A DNA stretch of 64,000 bases, from positions 1 through 64,000 of the forward strand of contig JAKSRS010000006.1 of the NCBI GenBank assembly GCA_024403515.1. Reading direction: 5' to 3'. This DNA comes from Lachnospiraceae bacterium. GTDB taxonomy: Bacteria; Bacillota; Clostridia; Lachnospirales; Lachnospiraceae. The notes below the pieces were generated by a model that saw only the letters and a list, made by a program, of their open reading frames with translations, was not told the origin of the DNA and ran no database searches. The stretch's first letter is position 1, and every line of letters begins with the position of its first letter. A program made the translations under genes and the position numbers. Positions 1 through 7,393 of the stretch are shown one piece after another.

Positions 1-2
1 AA

Positions 3-200
3 GGTTACACTATCGCTTTAAGAACTGGTCCGAGTATGCCGGAATGCGAAAGAATCATTAGCAGCATAGAACATTTCCATGGGCATCTGGAAATTGCTTC
101 ATGCGGAAACCTTGGACTATGCGGAATTGAATACAAAGAAGATCTGGAAGACAGAACAGAAGAAATAAAAGCGTTTTGTGAGTTGATTAGAAATTCGTAA
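3..200 (+). CDS. C-terminal end of an unrecognised protein (cut by window edge)
   Basis: An open frame enters from the left edge and stops with TAA at 198-200, giving about 65 residues beginning GYTIALRTGPSMPEC and ending in FCELIRNS. It contains three cysteines and a His cluster (HFHGH). I do not recognise the family. The absence of stops, the codon use like that of neighbouring genes, and the repeat-rich spacer starting right after the stop support a real 3' end. The remaining sequence lies outside the window, so function cannot be judged. Confidence 0.55.
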   Translation, partial: GYTIALRTGPSMPECERIISSIEHFHGHLEIASCGNLGLCGIEYKEDLEDRTEEIKAFCELIRNS

Positions 201-375
201 ATGCTGCCGAGCAATGCCGGACCCTGCCGAGCAATGGATTCGCAGAATGCTGCGCATTCTTGCTCGACAGTGCTGTCGTGTGGGCTCATCACTGCTGTCG
301 CAGACGGATGGTGAAGTATACGAGCAATGCATTCGCAGAATGCTTCGCATTCTCGCTCATCACTGCTGTCGCAGT
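201..375. repeat. Mosaic of short direct and inverted repeats
   Basis: Several short units recur here. CTGCCGAGCAATG occurs at 204-216 and 224-236. The 20-base unit GCTCATCACTGCTGTCGCAG occurs at 284-303 and 355-374. Two hairpins have the arms AGAATGC/GCATTCT (244-260 and 337-353), each enclosed by an outer CGAGCA/TGCTCG-type arm (229-266, weaker at 322-358). No convincing gene is encoded. This looks like a small dispersed intergenic repeat family, present in about two copies 92 bp apart. Confidence 0.75.
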
Positions 376-393
376 ATAAAACCAGAAAAATAC

Positions 394-430
394 AAGCCCC
401 TGCTTACGAGTAAACTCGACGCCGGGGCTT
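394..430. terminator. Bidirectional terminator
   Basis: A long stem with AAGCCCC (394-400) against GGGGCTT (424-430) and an inner CGAG/CTCG pair. It is followed by ATGTTTTTCT on the plus strand and by TATTTTTCT on the minus strand. It would end the minus-strand FRG gene and any transcript from the left. Confidence 0.7.
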
Positions 431-460
431 ATGTTTTTCTGATTTTGCATTGCTCGTAGC

Positions 461-1261
461 TTAGTGGACGTAGTAGTGGCGGGAGATCCACTGGGAGAGG
501 CCATCGAGGCCGGGGTAGACGATGCGTTCGCTCATGTTGAGCTGATCGAGCATGTCGCGTACTCTCCAGCGAAGTTTCTTGTCGATTACGTACTTGACGG
601 TGTTATTAGTTCTTTTGGCCAAAAAGTCTTCTATATCGGTCATCTCCATAGGAACCAGGGAGAAGAAGGAGTACTGGTTAACGATTCGCTGGTTGATTGA
701 GGGGGGCTCAATGATTATCATGGCCTGGTCCTTCATGTCATCGTCGTACTGGGAAAGACTTGTTGTTATTTCGCCAAGCATATCTACTGAAAAGATTGTT
801 GACTGGTTTTTGTTTACGACTGCCCTGTAGTTATCAGGAAGAAGCGAATACATTTCCTGCATATCAATTCTCCAGACCATGCAGTCGTGGTCGTCCATCT
901 TTTCAAGGTTTGTTTCGGTCATTGCAAAGTGAAGTCCTACCAAAGCGGAGTGGGTCCAGTCAAGAAGTCTTGTGGGCAATCCGTAGTGCTGGCCCAAAAT
1001 CATCTGTCGCCAGACGGAAGATGCAATTGTGGGTTCACCGATTACTGCATATTTTGCAAAGTTTTCAAGTATTGCAGGTTCGAGTTCTTTTTGAAGATGC
1101 TTGCAGTTTCGACTTAAACTGGTTGCCATTTTAAAAGAAGCATCGGGCATTCCTCTATAAAGATATGAACTTCTGTTTCGATTTAAATCTTTACGAAAGT
1201 CCTGCTCGGTAAGCAAGGGTAGTAATTCTTCGAGTGTTGTTATTCTAATTTCTTTAATCAT
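461..1261 (-). CDS. FRG domain-containing protein
   Basis: This 266-residue cytoplasmic protein has the FRG domain hallmarks: an YRG tripeptide near residue 36 (SYLYRGMPD) and, about 55 residues later, the block GQHYGLPTRLLDWTHSAL followed by LHFA. The FRG family is named for the conserved F/Y-R-G motif. Its biochemical role is not established, although members occur in accessory and defence-like loci. There is no signal peptide or membrane segment. The start is preceded by GAGGAAAGCT, a good ribosome site. The gene stands alone between the repeat mosaic and a divergent diguanylate cyclase. Function is unknown. Confidence 0.85.
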   Translation of the reverse strand: MIKEIRITTLEELLPLLTEQDFRKDLNRNRSSYLYRGMPDASFKMATSLSRNCKHLQKELEPAILENFAKYAVIGEPTIASSVWRQMILGQHYGLPTRLLDWTHSALVGLHFAMTETNLEKMDDHDCMVWRIDMQEMYSLLPDNYRAVVNKNQSTIFSVDMLGEITTSLSQYDDDMKDQAMIIIEPPSINQRIVNQYSFFSLVPMEMTDIEDFLAKRTNNTVKYVIDKKLRWRVRDMLDQLNMSERIVYPGLDGLSQWISRHYYVH

Positions 1262-1412
1262 AGCTTTCCTCGCGTATATTTTGCTTAAAAAAGTCGCTTT
1301 TTTTCTATTTAGTTTACCACAAATACTATATTTATGTTATATTAGTTTTAGGGGAAGAATAGTTAAGTTGGAGATAATTTGGACTTAAAAAAGTTTTATT
1401 TTCGGAGCTGTC

Positions 1413-2711
1413 ATGATTAAGATTAAAGAATGGTTTCTTAATAGGGTGAAGGGTAGGATTGCGGTGTCGCTTTCTGCCAATACTATTCTGCCTCTAATTC
1501 TTTTGGGCCTGGCACTTACTTTATCAGGCATTATTTCTATTACCTATTCATACAACGACGAACTTGAAGAAAGACTTCGAGGCGTCAGCAAGCAGACTCG
1601 CGAGCAGTTCTATGCGCAGTATCCCTATGAAATCACGAAAGTTGATGGAATATATTATTCAGGGGACACGTCAATTTCAGATTTTACCAAGATATTAGAA
1701 CAGTATAAAGCTCATTTTAATACGGATGTTTCAATTGTTATTGATGAGACAGTGGCGCTTACGACCATAAGAGATGAATTTGGAAATCCATACATTGGAC
1801 ATACGATTGATGACCTGGCTGCGCTTAGAGCAACACGTGCCGGAAAGAACTATGTAAATAAAAGCGGTAAGATTGCAGGAAGAAAGTATTACTGCGTAGG
1901 AGTTCCGCTATACTATCGAGGCTATGTTATTGGTCTTGTGTTTGCCGGTGTTCCTAATGCAAGCTCGGCTAAATCAGTTAAACACTTTACTATATTTATC
2001 ATCATTCTTTTCGTTATTATGGTTACTCTTGAAGTCATACAGATTACCAGATATTCAAGAAGAGTCGGTGATAATCTTGGCCACATAAGGGCCTACCTTG
2101 AAGTACTGACCCAGAGGCAGACACCTGAAGAGACAATGTCTCCAAGGGTTTTGAAGCGAACCGACGAAATCGGCGACCTGGCAAGATACGTAGTTGAAGC
2201 CGGTAATCAGTTAAAGACCATTATTGGTAGAGATGCCCTGACAGGTCTTTATAACCGCCGAACAGGAAGACAGTTTTTGGATCTTCTTTGGGACAATGCG
2301 AGAGTGAACTTTACATCTCTTGCAGTTGTAATGTGTGATATCGACTTCTTTAAGAAGGTAAATGATACTTACGGTCATGATGAAGGCGACCTTGTTCTTA
2401 AAAGAATCGGTGCTATCATGGATAAGTATTGCGGTGAACAGAAATTTGCTTTTGCCATAAGATGGGGCGGCGAGGAGTTTTTGATGGGATTTCTGCTTTC
2501 AGGTCCCCAGACTCTTAAAGTTGTCAATAAGATTCGAGACGAGGTTAAAGAGCAGGTATTTGTTACCAACAACAATGAGTCTTACCAGATTACAATGACA
2601 TTTGGTGTTGTTACGGCATCACCTGCCGAGGAAATCTCTTCAGTTATTGCCCGTGCCGACAGCAAGCTTTATCAGGGCAAGGAAAACGGCAGAGACCAGA
2701 TCGTAAGCTAG
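1413..2711 (+). CDS. Membrane diguanylate cyclase, Cache sensor + GGDEF
   Basis: Expected to make cyclic di-GMP from two GTP in response to an external ligand. Residues 21-45 and 191-210 are membrane segments, with about 145 extracytoplasmic residues between them that resemble a single-Cache fold (pattern around VGVPLYYRGYVIGLVFAG). Residues 212-268 form a HAMP-like linker. The GGDEF domain starts at DALTGLYNRR (274-283) and carries DIDFFKKVND and the active-site loop GGEEF (352-356). No RxxD inhibitory site lies just upstream of the loop, so product inhibition through the I-site may be absent. The ribosome site is CGGAG. Transcription ends at the bidirectional terminator just downstream. Confidence 0.92.
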   Translation: MIKIKEWFLNRVKGRIAVSLSANTILPLILLGLALTLSGIISITYSYNDELEERLRGVSKQTREQFYAQYPYEITKVDGIYYSGDTSISDFTKILEQYKAHFNTDVSIVIDETVALTTIRDEFGNPYIGHTIDDLAALRATRAGKNYVNKSGKIAGRKYYCVGVPLYYRGYVIGLVFAGVPNASSAKSVKHFTIFIIILFVIMVTLEVIQITRYSRRVGDNLGHIRAYLEVLTQRQTPEETMSPRVLKRTDEIGDLARYVVEAGNQLKTIIGRDALTGLYNRRTGRQFLDLLWDNARVNFTSLAVVMCDIDFFKKVNDTYGHDEGDLVLKRIGAIMDKYCGEQKFAFAIRWGGEEFLMGFLLSGPQTLKVVNKIRDEVKEQVFVTNNNESYQITMTFGVVTASPAEEISSVIARADSKLYQGKENGRDQIVS

Positions 2712-2738
2712 ACTTACATATAAATAAAGATTAAAGAT

Positions 2739-2774
2739 AAGCCCTTAAGGTAACTTTTTATACCTTAAGGGCTT
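2739..2774. terminator. Bidirectional terminator between convergent genes
   Basis: Perfect 14-bp stem AAGCCCTTAAGGTA (2739-2752) / TACCTTAAGGGCTT (2761-2774) with an 8-base loop. T-rich tracts on both sides suit the convergent diguanylate cyclase and AraC-type genes. Confidence 0.85.
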
Positions 2775-2777
2775 TTA

Positions 2778-3659
2778 CTATTTTTCTTTCGTCCTGTAAT
2801 CCCTGGGCGAACATCCAACGAGCTTTTTGAACTGCCTGTTGAAATTAGAAAGGTTGTTATATCCGCAGCTGCTTGCAATCTGTGAAACATCATCGGTGGT
2901 ATCAGCAAGCATGTTACAGGCCTCGCGAATTCTTAAATGATTAAGGTATTCGATGGCACCAAAGCCAACGGCTTTTTTAAAAGAACTCATAAAGTAGCTG
3001 GTGCTAAGAGAACAAAGCGATGCCAGCATTTCAATCGTTATCGTCTGGTTAAAATTCGCCGCCATATATTCAAGCGATGGCCTAATAAGGCCGGCGTAGC
3101 TTATGTCTTGAGAATCCTCATCAGCCACAATCCCTTCTTTGTTTATAATCCAGAAAAGCCTGTAAAGATTACTTTTCAAAAGAAGGTCCTCGCAAGCATT
3201 ATTTTTAAAGGCCGAATTCATTATCTGCGAAACAATCTTTGTTACTTCATCGAAATTCGAAAATTTGTCTGAATAGTGAAGTACGGGCTTTATCGAACTT
3301 TGAGTAAGCGGGCGGATACAGTTGTTGTAGCTTCTGTCATTTTCAACAAGGCCAAGCATGTTGGCATTGAATACAAAGGCCTGATAAGTAAGGCTTTTTC
3401 CATCTTCGGGGTAAGCAGCATGAATCATGTTTGGAAGTGACAAAATAACATCACCTTTTCTGGCCACAAAATGCTCATCTCCGCAGACAAACTCACCAAC
3501 ACCGCCAATTACATAATCAATTTCGTATTCGTTGTGCCAATGGATCGGGACATTGGGATAAAGCCTTGGCATATCACAGTTATAAACACTGTAAGGTATT
3601 TCTCGGTTAGAATGGATTCGTTTTTCAAGCGTATCCATGGAAGGGTAGCGTTTGGACAT
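2778..3659 (-). CDS. AraC-family transcriptional regulator with N-terminal cupin
   Basis: About 293 residues. The N-terminal half is a sugar-binding cupin (HWHNEYEIDYVIGG... GDVILSLPNMIH). The C-terminal ~100 residues hold the two AraC helix-turn-helix units, including SLSTSYFMSSFKKAVG and the signature CGYNNLSNFNRQFKKLVGCSPRDYR. I start it at MSKRYPSM because GGAG lies 6 bases before that ATG; an upstream ATG would add four residues but lacks a good site. It is divergent from the GH31 gene, so it probably controls it in response to a pentose-containing oligosaccharide (inference from position). A 12-bp inverted repeat lies in its leader. Confidence 0.9.
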   Translation of the reverse strand: MSKRYPSMDTLEKRIHSNREIPYSVYNCDMPRLYPNVPIHWHNEYEIDYVIGGVGEFVCGDEHFVARKGDVILSLPNMIHAAYPEDGKSLTYQAFVFNANMLGLVENDRSYNNCIRPLTQSSIKPVLHYSDKFSNFDEVTKIVSQIMNSAFKNNACEDLLLKSNLYRLFWIINKEGIVADEDSQDISYAGLIRPSLEYMAANFNQTITIEMLASLCSLSTSYFMSSFKKAVGFGAIEYLNHLRIREACNMLADTTDDVSQIASSCGYNNLSNFNRQFKKLVGCSPRDYRTKEK

Positions 3660-3683
3660 AGTAATCTCCATTTATCTTTAAAT

Positions 3684-3710
3684 ATGGCAAAAGAAACCTT
3701 CTTTTGCCAT
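3684..3710. promoter_or_regulatory. 12-bp perfect inverted repeat, candidate operator
   Basis: ATGGCAAAAGAA (3684-3695), a 3-base loop, then TTCTTTTGCCAT (3699-3710). It lies 25 bases upstream of the AraC-type start, in the divergent intergenic region shared with the GH31 gene. No T-tract follows on either strand, so an operator or leader hairpin is more likely than a terminator. A similar GGCAAAAGAA arm recurs upstream of the GH43 gene near 23353. Confidence 0.5.
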
Positions 3711-3769
3711 AAAAGTATTATAAGTATAAATCTATCATAGAATAATACCATAATAAAGTAGAATATTGG

Positions 3770-3799
3770 TTGAAATGAAGGTTTGAAAGAGAATATTAT
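3770..3799 (+). promoter_or_regulatory. Promoter for the GH31 gene
   Basis: TTGAAA (3770-3775), an 18-base spacer and TATTAT (3794-3799). It lies about 40 bases before the GH31 start codon and has the right strength and distance for a sigma-A promoter. Confidence 0.5.
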
Positions 3800-3839
3800 A
3801 TCATTGTAACAATTATTTCTATCTATTAAGGAGAAGGAT

Positions 3840-5861
3840 ATGAGATTTGTAAATGATAACAATGCGTTAGTATTTTACAACAATGGTGAGATGGCTCGAA
3901 TTGAAGCCTGGGGGAAGGATTCACTCAGAGTTAGAACAACTATGTTGGGTAAGTTCAGCGGAAAAGACTGGGCTTTAACCGAAGAGGTAGACAAGTCAAC
4001 CGCCAAAGTTACTTTTGAAGAAGAGGACTTCTGGGTAGGCGATGGCACAATTGAAAAAAGACAGCTTGCCATCATCACAAATGGTCGCATCAAGGCTGTG
4101 GTAAACTTTGTTGGTATCATCACTTTTTATAGAGACGACAAGCTTATTTTGAGAGAATACTTCAGAATGTACGGCGGCACCATTTCCAAGGAAAGCCGTT
4201 GTCTTAAGACCATAAACCGTGAATGGAAGGGTATCATTGGCGGTAGTGATTATTCACTTAATTATAAGTTTGAAGCCAATAATGGCGAAAAGATTTATGG
4301 TATGGGTCAGTACCAGCAGGAATGCATGGAACTTAAGGGCTGCGTTCTTGAACTGGCACAGAGAAACTCACAGATTTCAGTACCTTTTGCAGTTTCAAAT
4401 CTTGGATATGGTTTCCTTTGGAATAACCCCGCTGTTGGTAGTGTAACTTTTGGCAAGAACTACACAGAATGGATTGCAAGATCAACTAAAGAAGCAGATT
4501 ACTGGATTACTGTCGCTGACGCCCCTAAGGGAATTCTTGAAAACTATACAGAAGCTACAGGACGAGCTGACATGTTCCCTGAAGATTTAATGGGACTTTG
4601 GCAGTGCAAGCTTCGTTACAGAACACAGGACGAAGTACTTGAAGTTGCCCGTAAGTACAAAGAAGAAGGCATTAAGATTGACCAGATCGTTATCGACTTC
4701 TTCCACTGGACAGTTCAGGGTGACTGGAAATTTGATACAAAATACTGGCCTGATCCTAAGGCTATGATTGATGAACTTCACTCAATGGGAATCAAGGTTA
4801 TTGTTTCTATCTGGCCTTCAGTAGACCGCAAGAGCGAGAACTTCTACCCCATGATGGAAAAGGGCCTTTTAATCCGCACTGAAAGAGGTGCGCAGCAGAC
4901 CTACGATTACCAGGGTGATTGCGTTGAAATCGATCCTTTCAATCCTGAAACACGTAAATACGTATATGATGTATGCAAAAGAAATTATGCCGACTACGGA
5001 ATCGATGCGTTCTGGCTTGATAACTCAGAACCTGATTACGGCGTATATGATTTTGAAAACTATCGTTACTGCGATGGTCCTGCACTCCAGATAAGCAATA
5101 TGTACCCTCAGATGTACAGCCGCGTATTCTATGATGAAATGTCCAAGTCAGGAAAGCCGGTTGTTAACCTCCTTCGTTGTGCATGGGCAGGATCACAGAA
5201 GTACGGAAATGTTATCTGGTCAGGTGACGTTCCTTCAACTTTTGAGTCATTCTATGATCAGCTTCAGTGTGGTCTTAACATGGGGCTTGCAGGTATTCCC
5301 TGGTGGACAACAGATATCGGTGGTTTCATGACAGATGATGTTAATGATCCTGACTTTAGACAGTTATTGATTCGTTGGTACCAGTTCGCTGTATATTCAG
5401 CAGTTCTTAGAATGCATGGAGACCGTGGACCTTACAATATTCCACCTCTTGATACAAGAGACTGGGGTGGCGGATACCTCCACACAGGTCAGCCCAATGA
5501 ACTTTGGAGCTACGGCGAAGATAACTACAAGATTATGCGTCACTACTATGATATTCGTATCGAGATGCATGATTACATTAAGAAACTTTACGAGGAAGCT
5601 CATACAAACGGATCACCTCTTATTCGTGCAATGTTCTATGAATTCCCTGAAGATGAAAAGTGCTGGGATTTACAGGATCAGTACATGTTCGGTGAGAAGT
5701 ACCTCGTAGCACCTATCTTCAAACTTAACTGCTTTGAAAGAGAAGTATATCTTCCTAACGGTTCATGGAAGCTTACTTCAACAGGAGAAGTATTTGAAGG
5801 TGGCAAGACAGTTAAAGTTGATGCACCTATTGAATATTCACCTGTATTTGAAAGAGTATAA
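3840..5861 (+). CDS. GH31 glycosidase, alpha-xylosidase type
   Basis: A 673-residue family 31 glycoside hydrolase, expected to remove terminal alpha-linked xylose (or glucose) from oligosaccharides. The catalytic nucleophile is predicted at D394 in FWLDNSEPD and the acid/base at D463 in IWSGDVPSTFESF. The barrel strand IDQIVIDFFHW and the NVIWSGD region fit GH31 members whose nucleophile lies in a WLD-x-x-EP context, as in alpha-xylosidases acting on xyloglucan pieces. No signal peptide is seen, so it acts on imported sugars. The start follows AAGGAGAAGGAT. Exact specificity (xylose versus glucose) is inferred. It is divergent from its likely AraC-type regulator. Confidence 0.88.
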   Translation: MRFVNDNNALVFYNNGEMARIEAWGKDSLRVRTTMLGKFSGKDWALTEEVDKSTAKVTFEEEDFWVGDGTIEKRQLAIITNGRIKAVVNFVGIITFYRDDKLILREYFRMYGGTISKESRCLKTINREWKGIIGGSDYSLNYKFEANNGEKIYGMGQYQQECMELKGCVLELAQRNSQISVPFAVSNLGYGFLWNNPAVGSVTFGKNYTEWIARSTKEADYWITVADAPKGILENYTEATGRADMFPEDLMGLWQCKLRYRTQDEVLEVARKYKEEGIKIDQIVIDFFHWTVQGDWKFDTKYWPDPKAMIDELHSMGIKVIVSIWPSVDRKSENFYPMMEKGLLIRTERGAQQTYDYQGDCVEIDPFNPETRKYVYDVCKRNYADYGIDAFWLDNSEPDYGVYDFENYRYCDGPALQISNMYPQMYSRVFYDEMSKSGKPVVNLLRCAWAGSQKYGNVIWSGDVPSTFESFYDQLQCGLNMGLAGIPWWTTDIGGFMTDDVNDPDFRQLLIRWYQFAVYSAVLRMHGDRGPYNIPPLDTRDWGGGYLHTGQPNELWSYGEDNYKIMRHYYDIRIEMHDYIKKLYEEAHTNGSPLIRAMFYEFPEDEKCWDLQDQYMFGEKYLVAPIFKLNCFEREVYLPNGSWKLTSTGEVFEGGKTVKVDAPIEYSPVFERV

Positions 5862-5887
5862 TAATTGAAATAAAAATAATAAAAGGA

Positions 5888-5917
5888 CAACCGTGTTTGT
5901 AACACGGTTGTTTTTTT
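5888..5917 (+). terminator. Terminator of the GH31 gene
   Basis: Perfect 10-bp stem CAACCGTGTT (5888-5897) / AACACGGTTG (5901-5910) followed by seven T. It is nearly identical to the terminator after the next gene (6694-6726). Confidence 0.9.
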
Positions 5918-6128
5918 GCTATAGGGGATCTTGCGAGTGCTCCGACTAAGCAATTAGTAGCCTAAATACCACACAAACTATGCAATTCGGTTAATGACTC
6001 GCACTAAGCTAATAATAATTACATGAACTCGCAAAAAACAGTTGTCAATCTGAGCGATATGGCTATATAATTGAGGTGTATTAATTGTCTTTGCACAAAT
6101 GCTTCTGCAAAGTATTACAGGAGCGCAT

Positions 6129-6671
6129 ATGGAGGAAAAGAAGATTATGACATGTGGTACATCTCAAAGTAAACCGAAAACCACCATAATACTTGTGGGT
6201 ATCATTTCAATTATTCTTTTGGTAATACTCGTTTCGGTCATAATTATTATGACTAATAGTAGAAAAGAAAGAAGAAAAATATTTGCTACTTATCCTGCGG
6301 TCCAAGAGATATTGGATAAAAAAGACGAAATCGTAGAAATTAGGATGAGCCAGGATGGAACTACATATAGTATATCTACAGCGGATAAAATAGACGAAGT
6401 TCTTAGTATTTTAGAAGATACAAAATATACCCCGATTATTCCTAAAGCAAAGCAGGATGCAATGCCTACAGGGTTCTTACCAAATTCAGCATCAATAAGC
6501 ATATTTTGTAGTGACAAAGAAGTTTATTATCTTGAACTTGATAATGAATATTATCCTTCAGATTTCTTTATTGAGCGAAGTGGAACAAGCAATGCCAGAG
6601 GATACTATAAAAAAGATAAAGAGATTTACAAAGAGATAAGGTTCATTCTGTTTTCCGGAGACAAGCAATAG
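6129..6671 (+). CDS. Unknown single-pass membrane protein
   Basis: About 180 residues. A short polar N-terminus is followed by a strong membrane segment (TTIILVGIISIILLVILVSV) and then a ~130-residue domain probably outside the cell. The start MEEKKIM is chosen because CAGGAG lies 5 bases upstream; the ATG 30 bases earlier lacks a ribosome site. The outer domain has alternating hydrophobic strands (EIRMSQDGTTYSIS, IFCSDKEVYYLEL) suggesting a beta-rich fold, but no family is recognised. It is monocistronic, lying between two near-identical terminators. Confidence 0.75.
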   Translation: MEEKKIMTCGTSQSKPKTTIILVGIISIILLVILVSVIIIMTNSRKERRKIFATYPAVQEILDKKDEIVEIRMSQDGTTYSISTADKIDEVLSILEDTKYTPIIPKAKQDAMPTGFLPNSASISIFCSDKEVYYLELDNEYYPSDFFIERSGTSNARGYYKKDKEIYKEIRFILFSGDKQ

Positions 6672-6693
6672 AAATAGATAGTATTAAAGCATG

Positions 6694-6726
6694 AACAACC
6701 GTGTTACAAACACGGTTGTTTTTTTG
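6694..6726 (+). terminator. Terminator, near copy of the one at 5888
   Basis: AACAACCGTG (6694-6703) / CACGGTTGTT (6711-6720) followed by six more T. It differs from the upstream terminator mainly in the loop. Confidence 0.9.
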
Positions 6727-6971
6727 CGCTATTTTCCGTTTATGTTTACATATTCTGCAATAAGCTTTTTGTAAACTTCAGCCTAACCAGGCGACTAGAC
6801 ACGTCCCCGTCTTTCACATCCTTTATCAAGATGCCCGCGCCACTTCTTACAGAAGTGTAAGAAAAGTGTAAGACGATTCGATAGAGTCTAAAGTGTGTGG
6901 ATGATAAAGTATAGCCATAAGGAACGAACAGACAGACATAAAAATAAATGAAAAGATAAGGAGACACAAAA
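6727..6971. other. Intergenic stretch with a small repeat
   Basis: No gene is seen. AAGTGTAAGA is repeated directly at 6853-6862 and 6864-6873, and CACTT/AAGTG (6841-6857) forms a short inverted pair. It could be a protein-binding site ahead of the next small gene, but the evidence is thin. A clear promoter could not be fixed. Confidence 0.35.
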
Positions 6972-7289
6972 ATGAATAAGAAATATTTAAACATCCCTAT
7001 GGAAAAGAAACTTTACAATCGCAGAAACTGCATGAACATTGCAAGAGAAATTGAAGAAACCGCTAAGATCGAAGGCATGACACTTGGACAGCTTTCATGT
7101 GAAATCTTTGCACATGCATTTGTTTTTTATAACTTCAGATTCATCCCCAAGGTACTTAAGAACCTTCCTTTATTTAAGTCAGTATACAGAAGCGTAGAAG
7201 ATGGTGTTGATCTTGAGGATAATGGTGACAAGTTAGTAAGAAGAATCGCATACAGAATCATCTGGTTTTTACCTGCAATTCCGGCATAG
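6972..7289 (+). CDS. Small unknown protein (105 residues)
   Basis: The start is well supported by AAGGAG 7 bases before the ATG, and a strong terminator follows. The protein is basic at its start (NKKYLNIPMEKKLYNRRN), helical in the middle (IAREIEETAKIEGMTLGQLS), and ends with a hydrophobic, possibly membrane-associated tail (RIIWFLPAIPA). No family is recognised. It stands alone between terminators and faces the LRR protein convergently. Confidence 0.7.
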   Translation: MNKKYLNIPMEKKLYNRRNCMNIAREIEETAKIEGMTLGQLSCEIFAHAFVFYNFRFIPKVLKNLPLFKSVYRSVEDGVDLEDNGDKLVRRIAYRIIWFLPAIPA

Positions 7290-7334
7290 AAAAGGTGCGT
7301 GGAAAACAAGTATGGAAAGTAAGCATAGAAACAA

Positions 7335-7389
7335 AAAGAGACGACTAAGATATTCCAAACAGTGAATGGTATATTTTAGTCGTCTCTTT
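7335..7389. terminator. Bidirectional terminator between convergent genes
   Basis: AAAGAGACGACTAA (7335-7348) pairs with TTAGTCGTCTCTTT (7376-7389) across a 27-base loop. It is flanked by T-rich sequence on each strand and serves both the 105-residue gene and the LRR gene. Confidence 0.75.
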
Positions 7390-7393
7390 CTTT

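Noticed and set aside
201..375. CRISPR array
   Set aside because: Units are few, irregularly spaced and lack unique spacers; it is a hairpin repeat mosaic.
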